DNA from: Xanthobacteraceae bacterium
GTDB taxonomy: Bacteria; Pseudomonadota; Alphaproteobacteria; Rhizobiales; Xanthobacteraceae
Assembly: GCA_028282095.1 (NCBI GenBank)
Contig: JANQIP010000125.1
Coordinates: 1 to 40,070, forward strand
DNA: 40,070 nt
Reading direction: 5' to 3'
Position 1 is the first letter of the stretch; the number at the start of each line of letters is the position of its first letter. Positions 7,831-17,037 of this stretch are shown here, in pieces. Both the position numbers and the translations under genes were made by a program. The notes beneath the pieces were generated by a model. It saw only the letters and a program-made list of their open reading frames with translations. It had not been told where the DNA came from and searched no databases.

Positions 7831-9360
7831 TCAGTCCCGGTCGTGACCTCGCCTTCGCCGCCGCTCCTGCCACCAGGCGTGAAGCTTCTCAGCCTCTTCG
7901 GCCTCCATCTCCTGCGCTTTGGCCTGCAATTCCGCCTGGCGCGCGAGATCGAGCTCTGGCCCAGTCTCTTCAGCGTCTCGCAGTGGCGACTTGTCGACCG
8001 GCTTCGGCGCGGGCCCGCCGCCGAAGAACCCGTCAAACAACCGCTCGCCCAACTCCGCGATGGCTCCGAGCGCGCCGAGTCCAACGCCGGTAGCGGCATT
8101 CGTACCGTCTTGCACCCGGTGTTTCTCATTCCCGGATGCTGCAAAATTCTTCGGCTCCTTGACATCCTCCGTAACGTATTCCCGCCTCAACCTTGCATTG
8201 CAGGTCTCGCGGCCGGCCGACTTGAACAAGGCGTTCACGCGCTCAGCCGGGTATTCGCCGGAGCCACGGGTTTCAAACTCGGAGGCTTTCCCATAAAAGG
8301 TTTCAAGCAGACGCGCCGAGGCAAGCCCCTGGCTCTGCCAGTCGCGCAGCCCGGCCTTTTCCTCTTTCTGCCGGGCAAGAAGCTGCCGGTATTCTTCGTC
8401 TCTTCGTTCCCGCAGCTCCTTGCAGGCCTCATTGCGCCGGGCCTCCAGGTCGGCTTTCTGGCGGGCGGCGATATCGGCTTTCATCTCCGCAAGGCTTTCG
8501 GAATCCATGCCCCGGCGTTGGCAGTCAAAATAGGCAGTCCATTCGTGCCGGTACTCGGTGCGAAGCTCCCGGAAAACCTGGTTACGGACGCTACGGAACG
8601 CCTGCTTGCCTTCCACGAAAAACGCCTGCCGCTGCTCACGCTGATGCGCTTTCAGAAGAGACCATTCCTTCGCCTTGCGGATGTCCGGGTCGCTCCGGTC
8701 AAAATAGTCAGGCGCGCGGACAAAGCGCTCGGTCTCGACATGATCGAACTCGTCCTCGGCCTCTTTCAGCTTCTGCCAGGCGTCCCGCGCCGGCGCGGGC
8801 TCGCGCTCGCAAAACGGCTTGAGGCGCTGGGCGCAATGAATGCGCGACTCGCTGCGCTCGTAGGAGAGCGCCCAGTTCGAGGCCCTGGCCTTCTCATAGG
8901 CGGTATCGATGCCACGCCCATCCGTGGGCGATACGGCGTTCAGCATCACATGGACATGGGCATAGGCCTTGTCGCTGTGGGCGATCAGCACCGCCTGCCG
9001 GTCGTCCCATGCCATGTGCCGCAGAAAATCCTGCACCGCCTCGATCATCTCCGCGCGGTCCGGCTGGTCGGAGGGGTGCCAGTTGAGCGAGAAATGCTTG
9101 ACCGGGCTTTCCAGCCTGCGGCCGCCCCTGCGGATTCCCGCCCTCCATTTGAGCTGGTCGGCGGCACGGGTGGTCCAGAGCATCTCATGGACGGCGGACG
9201 GAACATCGTCATGGGCGAGATTGAGCGTGTGGGTCCAGGCCACGCGCTCCGCGGTCCCGGCCTTGTCCGGGTCGTGCATGAGATAGACGGCGAGCCCCTT
9301 GAAGGACTTGCCGTGTTTGACGTTCGGGCCCTTCCTGGGTTCTGCAAACCTAATGATCAC
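7831..9360 (-). CDS. MobP-family relaxase
   Basis: A 509-residue conjugative relaxase that would nick the element at oriT and pilot the strand during transfer. The N-terminal domain has the likely nicking tyrosine Tyr26 in LAVYLMHD and the metal-binding three-histidine motif HSDKAYAHVHVMLN, with His128, His135 and His137. Residues about 180-400 are a long charged coiled coil, and near 430 there is a short Gly/Ala amphipathic patch. The start is GTG at 9360, and the upstream mobC stop overlaps it by about 11 bases, which implies translational coupling. The gene is intact and full length for a mobilizable element. No coupling protein or secretion genes are linked. Confidence 0.9.
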   Translation of the reverse strand: MIIRFAEPRKGPNVKHGKSFKGLAVYLMHDPDKAGTAERVAWTHTLNLAHDDVPSAVHEMLWTTRAADQLKWRAGIRRGGRRLESPVKHFSLNWHPSDQPDRAEMIEAVQDFLRHMAWDDRQAVLIAHSDKAYAHVHVMLNAVSPTDGRGIDTAYEKARASNWALSYERSESRIHCAQRLKPFCEREPAPARDAWQKLKEAEDEFDHVETERFVRAPDYFDRSDPDIRKAKEWSLLKAHQREQRQAFFVEGKQAFRSVRNQVFRELRTEYRHEWTAYFDCQRRGMDSESLAEMKADIAARQKADLEARRNEACKELRERRDEEYRQLLARQKEEKAGLRDWQSQGLASARLLETFYGKASEFETRGSGEYPAERVNALFKSAGRETCNARLRREYVTEDVKEPKNFAASGNEKHRVQDGTNAATGVGLGALGAIAELGERLFDGFFGGGPAPKPVDKSPLRDAEETGPELDLARQAELQAKAQEMEAEEAEKLHAWWQERRRRRGHDRD

Positions 9361-9718
9361 GGGTCTCGCTCCGGCGGATCAGCGCGCGGATTTCCTGAAG
9401 GAGCGGCTCAAGCGTCGGCGGACCCGGCTCCCCGAAACCGTGCATTCGCCGGGCAATCTGGTTGAGATTGTTCCCAAGGCGCGAAAGCTGAACCTGAAAG
9501 AGCGGATCGAGATGGGGTGCTGCGGCAATCCTCGCCTCGTTGACACACCATTCGGCCAGCAGCCGGGCGCGGCCATATTCGACCGGACGCAGGCCTTCCG
9601 CGGCGGCACGACGGCGCACGAACTCAAGCTCCTTTGCCGTGAGCTTGATGTTGACCTGCCGGTCGCGGATTTCATGTTGCCTTGGTCGCGCCATCGCCAC
9701 TTTGCCGGTTGAGCGCAT
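9350..9718 (-). CDS. mobC: MobC-like relaxosome accessory protein
   Basis: A 122-residue DNA-binding protein that helps the relaxase open oriT. The N-terminal part has a ribbon-helix-helix-like stretch (VNIKLTAKELEFVRRRAAAEG), and the C-terminal part has the MobC signature around LGNNLNQIARRMHGFG. It overlaps the relaxase start and is the first gene of the mobilization operon. The start at 9718 follows GAAGGA; an internal ATG at 9694 (MARPRQHE) is an alternative. The family match is from motifs seen, with moderate to good certainty. Confidence 0.8.
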   Translation of the reverse strand: MRSTGKVAMARPRQHEIRDRQVNIKLTAKELEFVRRRAAAEGLRPVEYGRARLLAEWCVNEARIAAAPHLDPLFQVQLSRLGNNLNQIARRMHGFGEPGPPTLEPLLQEIRALIRRSETRDH

Positions 9719-9940
9719 GCGTCCTTCAGTCCAGGGGCCACACCCGGCCCCTGGCGAGTGACGTTTCCGGTACCCGAAACGACATCTCGCTACGCTCTTG
9801 ATGCAGGTATAACCGTTTCCGTTATGACGGGTCGCGCATAAAAACTCGCAAAATAAAACCTGTAACCTTTTGCAGCGGCACCTTACCGGACGCTACCAAT
9901 CATTCCGCCCGGTGCATTTGCCGGTCGTGGGATACTCGCC
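9719..9940. other. candidate origin of transfer and divergent promoter region
   Basis: The gap upstream of mobC holds a dense set of inverted repeats. CCAGGGGCC/GGCCCCTGG at 9731-9754 has perfect 9-bp arms and a 6-base loop. A 20-bp near-palindrome centred on GGTACC lies at 9762-9781. ATAAC/GTTAT arms flank CGTTTCC at about 9810-9826. AT-rich DNA follows. This location next to mobC and the relaxase is typical for oriT. The nick site itself cannot be placed by eye. Confidence 0.45.
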
Positions 9941-9955
9941 GTGATGGAGAGTGCC

Positions 9956-10327
9956 ATGAAGCGGCTTGCTTTCACGTTCGGATTGTTCGTGCTGGTCTGG
10001 TACAGCGTCGTGGCGGAGTTGGGGCTTCACCCGGACACGGCGTTTTTCGTGACGCTTGCCCTGTTCGCGGGCTTCTGGTTCGCGCGCGGCATCGCCGGGC
10101 AGATTATCGGCATGATCGGTCCCTTCACCTTCGGCATCCTGCTTCAGGCGGTGATCTGGATCGCACCTCCAATGCTTGCGTCCCAGCCGATGGTGCTTAA
10201 GATCGCGTCATTCGTTCTTCTGGCGTTCGCGGGGCCTTCGCGCGGTGCAGGTTCGAAATGCGCAGGCCTTGGCCTGAACCCGCCGAGTTGCTGGAGCATT
10301 CTGGCCTGGTGGTCATCGCCGCGCTGA
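9956..10327 (+). pseudogene. small membrane protein gene with a frameshifted 3' end
   Basis: The ATG at 9956 is preceded by GGAG six bases upstream. The protein starts with a transmembrane helix (LAFTFGLFVLVWYSVVAEL), followed by two or three more (AFFVTLALFAGFWFARGIA; LLQAVIWIAPPML; IASFVLLAFAG). At about 10230 the frame runs into unlikely Cys/Trp-rich sequence. Removing one base from the GGGG run restores LRAVQVRNAQALA and a TGA at about 10275, overlapping the next gene. A one-base insertion is therefore likely. The function is unknown; it is divergent from mobC and may be a transfer-region membrane protein. Confidence 0.5.
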
Positions 10328-10673
10328 CCGCCATCGGCACGGCCGTTGTTGTGCAAACGGGCACGATCCGGCTCGTCATCGGCTACATCTTGTTGGCGGG
10401 AATTCCGCTCAGCTTCGTTTGGTGCGTAGCCGTACCAAACGCGTGTAGCACGACCGACGCGCAGCTTCGGGACCCCAGATCGTCAGCATTGATGAGCTGG
10501 CGGAAAGGAATGGAAAGGATGCGCAAATTCAGAGATACGGCATCCAGCGTAAACTGATTTGTGGATGGCCTTTCGTCGATTTGATAGCAACTCCTGCTGT
10601 ATGCGCAGCCGCCTCCGCGTGTCCTGACGAAATGGCGAAAAAAGCTGGCGTTGCCGAAAAAGCCTGCTCGTGA
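10258..10673 (+). pseudogene. second small membrane protein gene, decayed
   Basis: From ATG at 10258 the product has two transmembrane helices (LVVIAALTAIGTAVVVQTG; LVIGYILLAGIPLSF). After about 10404 coding character moves to another frame (LRLVRSRTKRV), which meets TAG at 10446-10448 and then continues as SIDELAERNGKDAQIQRYG and a hydrophobic, Cys-containing tail to TGA at 10673. So a frameshift and an amber codon seem to have broken the gene, though the frame from 10258 stays open to 10557. The family is not recognised. Confidence 0.4.
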
Positions 10674-10699
10674 TAGAACGAACAGGGAACGACCAAATT

Positions 10700-10717
10700 C
10701 ACGTCGGAATCGACGTG
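10700..10717. promoter_or_regulatory. inverted repeat upstream of the Avs operon
   Basis: CACGTCG, GAAT, CGACGTG: a perfect 7-bp hairpin or operator, 33 bp before the Avs start. A third CACGTCG half-site abuts the start codon at 10743-10749. Repression or translational control of a costly defence gene is plausible, but no cognate regulator is identified. Confidence 0.45.
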
Positions 10718-10749
10718 TCTCTCCTTAAAGCTGTGGCCCGCGCACGTCG

Positions 10750-13700
10750 ATGTCCAAGACAAATCTAGTCCGTCCGAGCCGTGACGGAGACCAATTTCAC
10801 TATTTGTGGGCAGCGCGGCGTTGCCTGAAGCTGTTGTCCTCTGACAGTGGCCTAGTGGCTGTCAGCATTGAAGGTCCTTCTCCGGGCGAGCAACCGGGCG
10901 CCGAGCCGGTCGAGGCTGGCGAGGAACTGATCGACATTGCGGAATATTTTGGAAGCGAGGATATCACGCAAGCGCGCTTGATTCGTTACCTGCAGCTCAA
11001 ACACTCGACGCTGCATGCAACTAATCCGTGGACGGCAAGTGGGCTGGAAAAAACTATCAGAGGTTTTGCGAGGCGGTATGGAGAACTGCAAAAGATGCAC
11101 CCTCTGACCGACTTGGCGAAAAAGCTGGAGTTTCGTTTTGTCACCAATAGGCCTATCCGCGTGGACTTAGTTGAAGTTGTGGCCGACGCTGCGGCTAACG
11201 TGACGCCGCGCCATCCAGATGAGTTGAAGAAGCTGCAACGATTTACCGGCCTTGCCGGCGGCGAGCTCGCAGCATTCTGCAAGCTACTTCGCTTCAAAGA
11301 TCGTCAGGACGGGTATTGGGATCAACGCAACATCCTGTTTTCGGAAGCAAGCGGCTATCTGCCTGATGCTGACGTTGATGCACCAATACAACTTAAGGAG
11401 CTTGTCACGCGCCGAGCCCTTTCCGAAGGGGAACAAAACCCAACGATAACGAAGAACGACGTCCTACGTGCGCTAAAGACTGACGAAATCTATTTGTTTC
11501 CGGCTAAGTGCCTTATCGAGGATATCGGCGATGCCGTTCCGCGCGAACAGGAGCCTGAACTCGTCCGTCAAATCGTCAGCGCAACCGGCCCGGTAGTCAT
11601 CCACGCTTCGGGTGGCGTTGGCAAATCGGTCTTTGCAACGCGGATCGGCAGAAATCTTCCTGAAGGGTCAGCCTGCATTCTCTACGACTGCTTTGGCAAC
11701 GGTCAATATCGAAACGCGGCTGGCTATCGCCATAGACATAAGGATGCACTGGTTGAAATTGCAAACGAGTTGGCCACGAAAGGTCTCTGCCATCCATTGA
11801 TCCCGACGACAAATGCCGATGTAGCTGCCTATGTGCGGGCATTTGTTTATCGTTTGGGCCAAGCCGTTAAGATCGTGCGCTCGACCAACCCGAGCGCGCT
11901 CTTATGTTTAGTTGTGGACGCGGCAGATAACGCCCAGATGGCCGCAAAAGAGATCGGCGAGGCGCGATCTTTCGCGTGCGATCTCATTCGCGCGACGATT
12001 CCTGAAGGCGTCCGCCTCGTCTTCCTGTGTCGCTCACATCGTCAACACCTTCTTGATCCGCCTACCGTCGCGATACCAATTGAGCTACGCCCATTTAGCC
12101 GCAACGAGACGGCAGCTTTTTTGCGTAAGACATTTCCAGATGCAACCGAGCGCGACATCGATGAATTTCACCGCTTAAGCTCGCAGAACCCGCGTGTCCA
12201 GGCTTTTGCTTTATCGCGGAGGTTGCCGCTGCAAGAAACGTTGCGGTTGCTCGGACCCAATCCGACAAGCGTTGAGGACACTATTGCGAACCTATTGGAT
12301 AACGCGATTGCGAATCTCGAAGATGCTTCTGGACCGATAGAAAAAGAACGCGTCGAGAAAATCTGCGCTGGGCTTGCGGCGCTCAGGCCGCTAATCCCAA
12401 TACCCGTCCTGTCGGCGATGTCAGTAGTTGAGCAAGACGCAATCAAAAGCTTTGCCTACGATATTGGCCGACCTCTTCTTGTGACTGGCGAGACTATTCA
12501 GTTCTTGGATGAACCCGCCGAAACATGGTTTCGCGACAAATTCAAACCCACGGCACAAGGAATGGCGGGCTTCATCGCTGGCCTGAAGCCATTGGCAAGC
12601 GGTAGCGCGTATGTAGCTTCCATGCTGCCCCAATTGATGCTGGAAGCTGCACAATTCTCTGAACTTGTTGAATTGGCGTTGTCTTCGGCTGCACTACCGG
12701 GAGGAAGCCCACTTGAAAGGCGTGATGTCGAATTGCAGCGGCTGCAATTCGCGTTCAAAGCTGGCCTTCGATCACAGCGTTACCTGGAGTCAGCGAAGCT
12801 TGCCTTGAAAGCAGGCGGTGAAACGGCGGGTGACGAACGGCAGCGAACGCTGCTTCAAGAGAATACCGACCTTGCTTCTGACTTTCTTGAACTCGGTCTC
12901 ATTCAGGAAATTGTGTCTCGTCGCACGTTTGGCTCCGGTTGGGTTGGCTCTCATCACGCTTACGAGGCAGCGCTCCTTTCTGGCCGAAAGGAACTATTGG
13001 GAGATGCACGCAGCCGGTTGCGCATGGCCTACGAATGGCTGCAAAACTGGGCGCTTTTGACGCCCGAAGAACGTAAAGACGAAGAAATTTCGGATCAGGA
13101 TATCGTCGAGCTCACCCTTGCGCACCTCAACATTCATGGCCCGGCGGATGCGGCGGAGAGCCTAAGCGGTTGGCGACCACGGGAAGTCTCGTATCGGGTC
13201 GGTCGACTTGTAGTCCGACGTCTGATTGATCATGGACGCTGGTCAGATATTGATGAAATCTCGCGGGCGGCTGGAAACAATCTTTGCTTGGTCCTCGCCG
13301 TTGCCGCTGAACTGCGTGAGGTGCACAAGTTACCTCTGCACGAAGTGACGAAACAGGCATTCTGCCAGCTTTCCAAGAAGCGTATTAATTTCAGCAATCG
13401 TAGGAGATGGGACGACAGTGAGGCGGCACTCGATGCAGTGACGGCTGTTGTCGAAGCTGCATTGAAAAGGAGCTTATGCTCGCAAAACGACGCGGTTGCG
13501 GTGCTCACGCTGTATTTGCCTGCCGAGCCGCCCCGAGGACTTGCATCGCGTTTTTCAAGAGCTCGTCTTCCCCTTCTGCGCGCCTATTGCTTGCGAGCAG
13601 CCCTTGAAGGAAAGCCAATTGAGTTGGTGGATGTTGCACATGCCGAGCTGAAAAAGGAGATTGAAAAGAAAAACCAGCATACGACATCTCGCGATCTTCA

Positions 13701-16700
13701 AGAGTTCCAGGAGGACATCGGAGCGCTGCTCCCATGGCACAAGCTTTGGGCATCTGTCTTGCTTGGGCGGCTAAAGAATGCAGACCTTGCGAACGAGATG
13801 AAGAAGACGTTCGAGGCGTCGGTGAATGCCGAGCGGATTCGATACCGTGAGGAGTCCCACACCTCGAACGAAATTGCTCTTCTTTGGATGGACATTCTTC
13901 ATCAATCCGAAACGACGAATGATCTGGCGCTGGCGTCGTTTAACCAGTGGAAAGATCAGCTCAAGCGGCCATTGTCCACTCCGACACTCAACGCGCTTTG
14001 CCGACTGTGCGCGCAACGGGATGAAACAAAGCCTGCTGCGCTGGCCTATGCGACAGACTCTTACACGCTAACCAGAGACGAGCGCTCAAACGCCGATAGC
14101 AAGTCCGAAGGATATCTTGAGATCGCGCGCGCCATACTGACGACAAGCAAGGCCGACGCGAAAGGGTATTTCAATGAAGCTGTGGAAGTCGCAGGGAAAA
14201 TCGGCGACGAAAACCTTGCCCGATGGGATGCGATCCTTGATCTTGCAGATCGCGCTTCGCGCATTGACCGACCCGCTCCAAAAGTCGCGTATCAGTTCGC
14301 ACGTTGCGCGGAGCTGACTTACGACTACGTCGTGCGGGACAAGCACTTCGCGTGGGACAGCACAGTTCTCGCTCTATGCGGATTGTGTCCGTCTTCTGCC
14401 ATCACGATTTTAAGCCGATGGCGGGACCGAGGATTTGGGTGGCACGAAAAATTGCTTCCGATTGCTATCGACAATTTGATCGAACGCAACATCATTGATC
14501 CTCGTGACGCAATCCCATTGATCGGATTCCGTGCGCAATGGGACTATGATGAGCTGCTTGGGCCGGTTCTGGCCAAATCGAAGGATGAGGAAGAAAAGTG
14601 CTTAGTGAGTCGCGTTTTGTATCGCTATGCACAGTTCTCGGTCTTCGCTTCATCAAAGCTAAAGAGTCTTCAACAGGTCGCAGCAAAGCATGGCGTAACG
14701 CTGGAACGCTTAGCCGAATCGATTGCATCGTCTGAGCGAAAGGAAGCGGCGCACAAAAAAGAGGCCGCCCGATACGAATCGCCGTTGCCGGCTGCTGAAG
14801 AGGCCGAGCATCCTTCATGGAATGACATTTTCTTTAATAATGACCTTGCAACGGCAGTTGGTCTTTCTCAAGCTTACCGTGCGTTCAAACGAACTAATCC
14901 GCCGTGGAATCATGAGTATTTCTTTGCTGAAGCGATGCGGCGCGTCCACGTGGGATCAGAATCTGGCTTTATTGCGGCCCTCGGCAGCATGCCCGAGTTC
15001 AGCATGTACAGCTTAAGGACTTTCCTTGAGCGAGTGCCGGAAAGCTGGAAGAACAGACCGGCTATTTCTCATGCGCTAGCGGAGGCCTTGAAGATTCTTT
15101 GCCGTCGTCATTTCATGGAGATCAGGAAGAGCCGCTATTACGAGATTTTCCCATTTGAATTGGCATGTTCGTTGGCAAACATAAGCCAAGCCGAGATCGT
15201 CGATGTCGTGCTGGCTGCAACTGGCGAAACGCCGGACCTTATTGAACCTAACCGGCTGTTTTCTCTTACCGGGCTTCTCGCGATAAAGCTGTCGCACGAC
15301 GAGGCACTGGAAGCCCTGACCTATGGGCTTGATATTTTCAATTCGGTTCTAGAAGACAAGGATGGAGACGGGCCATGGAAGGATTCTTTTTCGCCACCCA
15401 GCGACATTCGTGAGGCTATTGCAGGCTATATCTGGTCCGCATTGGCAGCACCGGAAGCCGTGCTGCGATGGGAAGCGGCACATGCCGTCCTAGAACTCTG
15501 TCGCCTCGATAGGAAAGATGTTTTTGGTCATTTGATGAAGATGGCTGCCACTAGGACCAGCGGCCCGTTTGTCGATGTAAGATTGCCATTCTATACGCTT
15601 CATGCTTTTCAATGGCTGCTGATTGGTCTAGCGAGAGCAGCGCAGGAAACGCCAAGTGCCGTGGCACCCTATGCCAAACAACTCGTCGATTGGGCCCTGA
15701 AAGATCAGCCTCACGTAGTGATTCGGCAATTCGCCGCCGGCGCCGCGCTTCAACTTATTGCCAATGGATATCTTTCTGACGAGGAAGGGCTCTCTGATAG
15801 CCTTAAGAGCGTCAACAAATCGCCCCTGCCTGCCGTTGAGACAGAGTTCTATGAACGCAATGTTTCGCGCAAGCACGATAAGGATGCCAAAACTGACGAC
15901 GACCACTTCTATTTTGGCATAGACATTGGCCCCTATTGGTATGACCCACTCGGTCGGGTGTTCGCCTTGTCCCAAGGCGACATTGAGGTGGAAGCGCTGA
16001 AGGTCATACGGAAAGACTTTGCCTTCGGCGCGAGAGGCCGCTGGGACGAAGACGAGCGGGCTCTTCGCAACCTCTACGAAAAGGAACACGCCTACCATTC
16101 TCACGGTTCGTATCCTCGGGCCGACAATCTTCATTTTTACCATGCCTACCACGCGATGATGATTGTCGCGGGCCGGCTGTTGGTGTCTACGCCCACGCAC
16201 CGTAACCCAGACTACGGAGAAAACGACGAATTTGCGGATTGGCTCTCGCGCCATGATCTTACGCGCCAGGATGGCCGATGGCTTTGGGACCGGCGCGATC
16301 CTGAACCGCTTACAAGAGGGGCTTGGTTAGACCGCGACAAAGAGCATCCAGACCGTCGGCGGGTGACTGATGGCGATTTCGATGAGGCGCTTCGAACGGG
16401 CGACAAGTTTAACTTATGGGGCTATTGGACGGAAGCGGATACGAGCCGCGAGCAGTCAGTCCATATCTACAGTGCGCTCGTTCCGCCGGACAAATCAGAA
16501 GCACTTCTGCGCGCCCTTACCAGCGTCAAAGATGCGCACAACTATGCGATACCGAGTGCCGACAGCAATATGGAAATCGACGAGCCGGGATTTGAATTGA
16601 AAGGCTGGGTAATCAATCACAACGGGGATCGGCGGCTGGACGAAAACGACCGCTGGGCTGGTGACGTTTCCTTCCCACCGCCGCGCCCGGCGCCATTTAT

Positions 16701-17037
16701 CGAAAAGCGGATGCATCTTGATACCGACTCGGACATCCGCACCTGGAAAGATCAAAGCAAAGCATGTGTGATGGAAAGCCAAGTATGGGGCTACTACGAC
16801 GAAGCGAAGCGCCACGAGAGAAGCAACCCTGATATGGGTAGACGCCTTCAGGTGTCTCCGTCTTTTGTAGCTTTGATGCTGGCTGAGTTGGATCGTGACC
16901 TCATCATTGAAGTGCAAATCGAGCGGCACCGCCGCTATCAGGTTTATGAAAGCAGGGAAAAGGATGACGAAGAGCGAATCAATACAAGAGCCAAGCTCTA
17001 CCTTCTTAGCAAAGATGGAAGATTCCGAACCATCTGA
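10750..17037 (+). CDS. avs3a: anti-phage STAND NTPase with N-terminal Cap4-like nuclease (Avs3a-like)
   Basis: A 2095-residue protein. Residues 10-23 (RDGDQFHYLWAARR) and the Q82-L-K84 element of YLQLKHS fit the DUF4297/Cap4 PD-(D/E)XK nuclease fold. A STAND NTPase follows, with Walker A GGVGKS at 288-293, Walker B LVVDAAD ending at Asp393, and an Arg-containing strand RLVFLCRSHR. The rest, about 550-2095, is a long helical-repeat sensor ending in an aromatic/Asp-rich region. Known Avs3 proteins bind the phage large terminase subunit, oligomerise and cut DNA; terminase sensing here is inference from that family. Size, domain order and the overlapping 231-residue partner favour type 3. It is intact and AT-richer than its surroundings, with no clear Shine-Dalgarno sequence before the ATG. 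Subtype not confirmed. Confidence 0.85.
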   Translation: MSKTNLVRPSRDGDQFHYLWAARRCLKLLSSDSGLVAVSIEGPSPGEQPGAEPVEAGEELIDIAEYFGSEDITQARLIRYLQLKHSTLHATNPWTASGLEKTIRGFARRYGELQKMHPLTDLAKKLEFRFVTNRPIRVDLVEVVADAAANVTPRHPDELKKLQRFTGLAGGELAAFCKLLRFKDRQDGYWDQRNILFSEASGYLPDADVDAPIQLKELVTRRALSEGEQNPTITKNDVLRALKTDEIYLFPAKCLIEDIGDAVPREQEPELVRQIVSATGPVVIHASGGVGKSVFATRIGRNLPEGSACILYDCFGNGQYRNAAGYRHRHKDALVEIANELATKGLCHPLIPTTNADVAAYVRAFVYRLGQAVKIVRSTNPSALLCLVVDAADNAQMAAKEIGEARSFACDLIRATIPEGVRLVFLCRSHRQHLLDPPTVAIPIELRPFSRNETAAFLRKTFPDATERDIDEFHRLSSQNPRVQAFALSRRLPLQETLRLLGPNPTSVEDTIANLLDNAIANLEDASGPIEKERVEKICAGLAALRPLIPIPVLSAMSVVEQDAIKSFAYDIGRPLLVTGETIQFLDEPAETWFRDKFKPTAQGMAGFIAGLKPLASGSAYVASMLPQLMLEAAQFSELVELALSSAALPGGSPLERRDVELQRLQFAFKAGLRSQRYLESAKLALKAGGETAGDERQRTLLQENTDLASDFLELGLIQEIVSRRTFGSGWVGSHHAYEAALLSGRKELLGDARSRLRMAYEWLQNWALLTPEERKDEEISDQDIVELTLAHLNIHGPADAAESLSGWRPREVSYRVGRLVVRRLIDHGRWSDIDEISRAAGNNLCLVLAVAAELREVHKLPLHEVTKQAFCQLSKKRINFSNRRRWDDSEAALDAVTAVVEAALKRSLCSQNDAVAVLTLYLPAEPPRGLASRFSRARLPLLRAYCLRAALEGKPIELVDVAHAELKKEIEKKNQHTTSRDLQEFQEDIGALLPWHKLWASVLLGRLKNADLANEMKKTFEASVNAERIRYREESHTSNEIALLWMDILHQSETTNDLALASFNQWKDQLKRPLSTPTLNALCRLCAQRDETKPAALAYATDSYTLTRDERSNADSKSEGYLEIARAILTTSKADAKGYFNEAVEVAGKIGDENLARWDAILDLADRASRIDRPAPKVAYQFARCAELTYDYVVRDKHFAWDSTVLALCGLCPSSAITILSRWRDRGFGWHEKLLPIAIDNLIERNIIDPRDAIPLIGFRAQWDYDELLGPVLAKSKDEEEKCLVSRVLYRYAQFSVFASSKLKSLQQVAAKHGVTLERLAESIASSERKEAAHKKEAARYESPLPAAEEAEHPSWNDIFFNNDLATAVGLSQAYRAFKRTNPPWNHEYFFAEAMRRVHVGSESGFIAALGSMPEFSMYSLRTFLERVPESWKNRPAISHALAEALKILCRRHFMEIRKSRYYEIFPFELACSLANISQAEIVDVVLAATGETPDLIEPNRLFSLTGLLAIKLSHDEALEALTYGLDIFNSVLEDKDGDGPWKDSFSPPSDIREAIAGYIWSALAAPEAVLRWEAAHAVLELCRLDRKDVFGHLMKMAATRTSGPFVDVRLPFYTLHAFQWLLIGLARAAQETPSAVAPYAKQLVDWALKDQPHVVIRQFAAGAALQLIANGYLSDEEGLSDSLKSVNKSPLPAVETEFYERNVSRKHDKDAKTDDDHFYFGIDIGPYWYDPLGRVFALSQGDIEVEALKVIRKDFAFGARGRWDEDERALRNLYEKEHAYHSHGSYPRADNLHFYHAYHAMMIVAGRLLVSTPTHRNPDYGENDEFADWLSRHDLTRQDGRWLWDRRDPEPLTRGAWLDRDKEHPDRRRVTDGDFDEALRTGDKFNLWGYWTEADTSREQSVHIYSALVPPDKSEALLRALTSVKDAHNYAIPSADSNMEIDEPGFELKGWVINHNGDRRLDENDRWAGDVSFPPPRPAPFIEKRMHLDTDSDIRTWKDQSKACVMESQVWGYYDEAKRHERSNPDMGRRLQVSPSFVALMLAELDRDLIIEVQIERHRRYQVYESREKDDEERINTRAKLYLLSKDGRFRTI

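Noticed and set aside
7729..9465. 578-codon plus-strand frame
   Set aside because: It is the antisense of the relaxase gene, whose minus-strand product has clear catalytic motifs.
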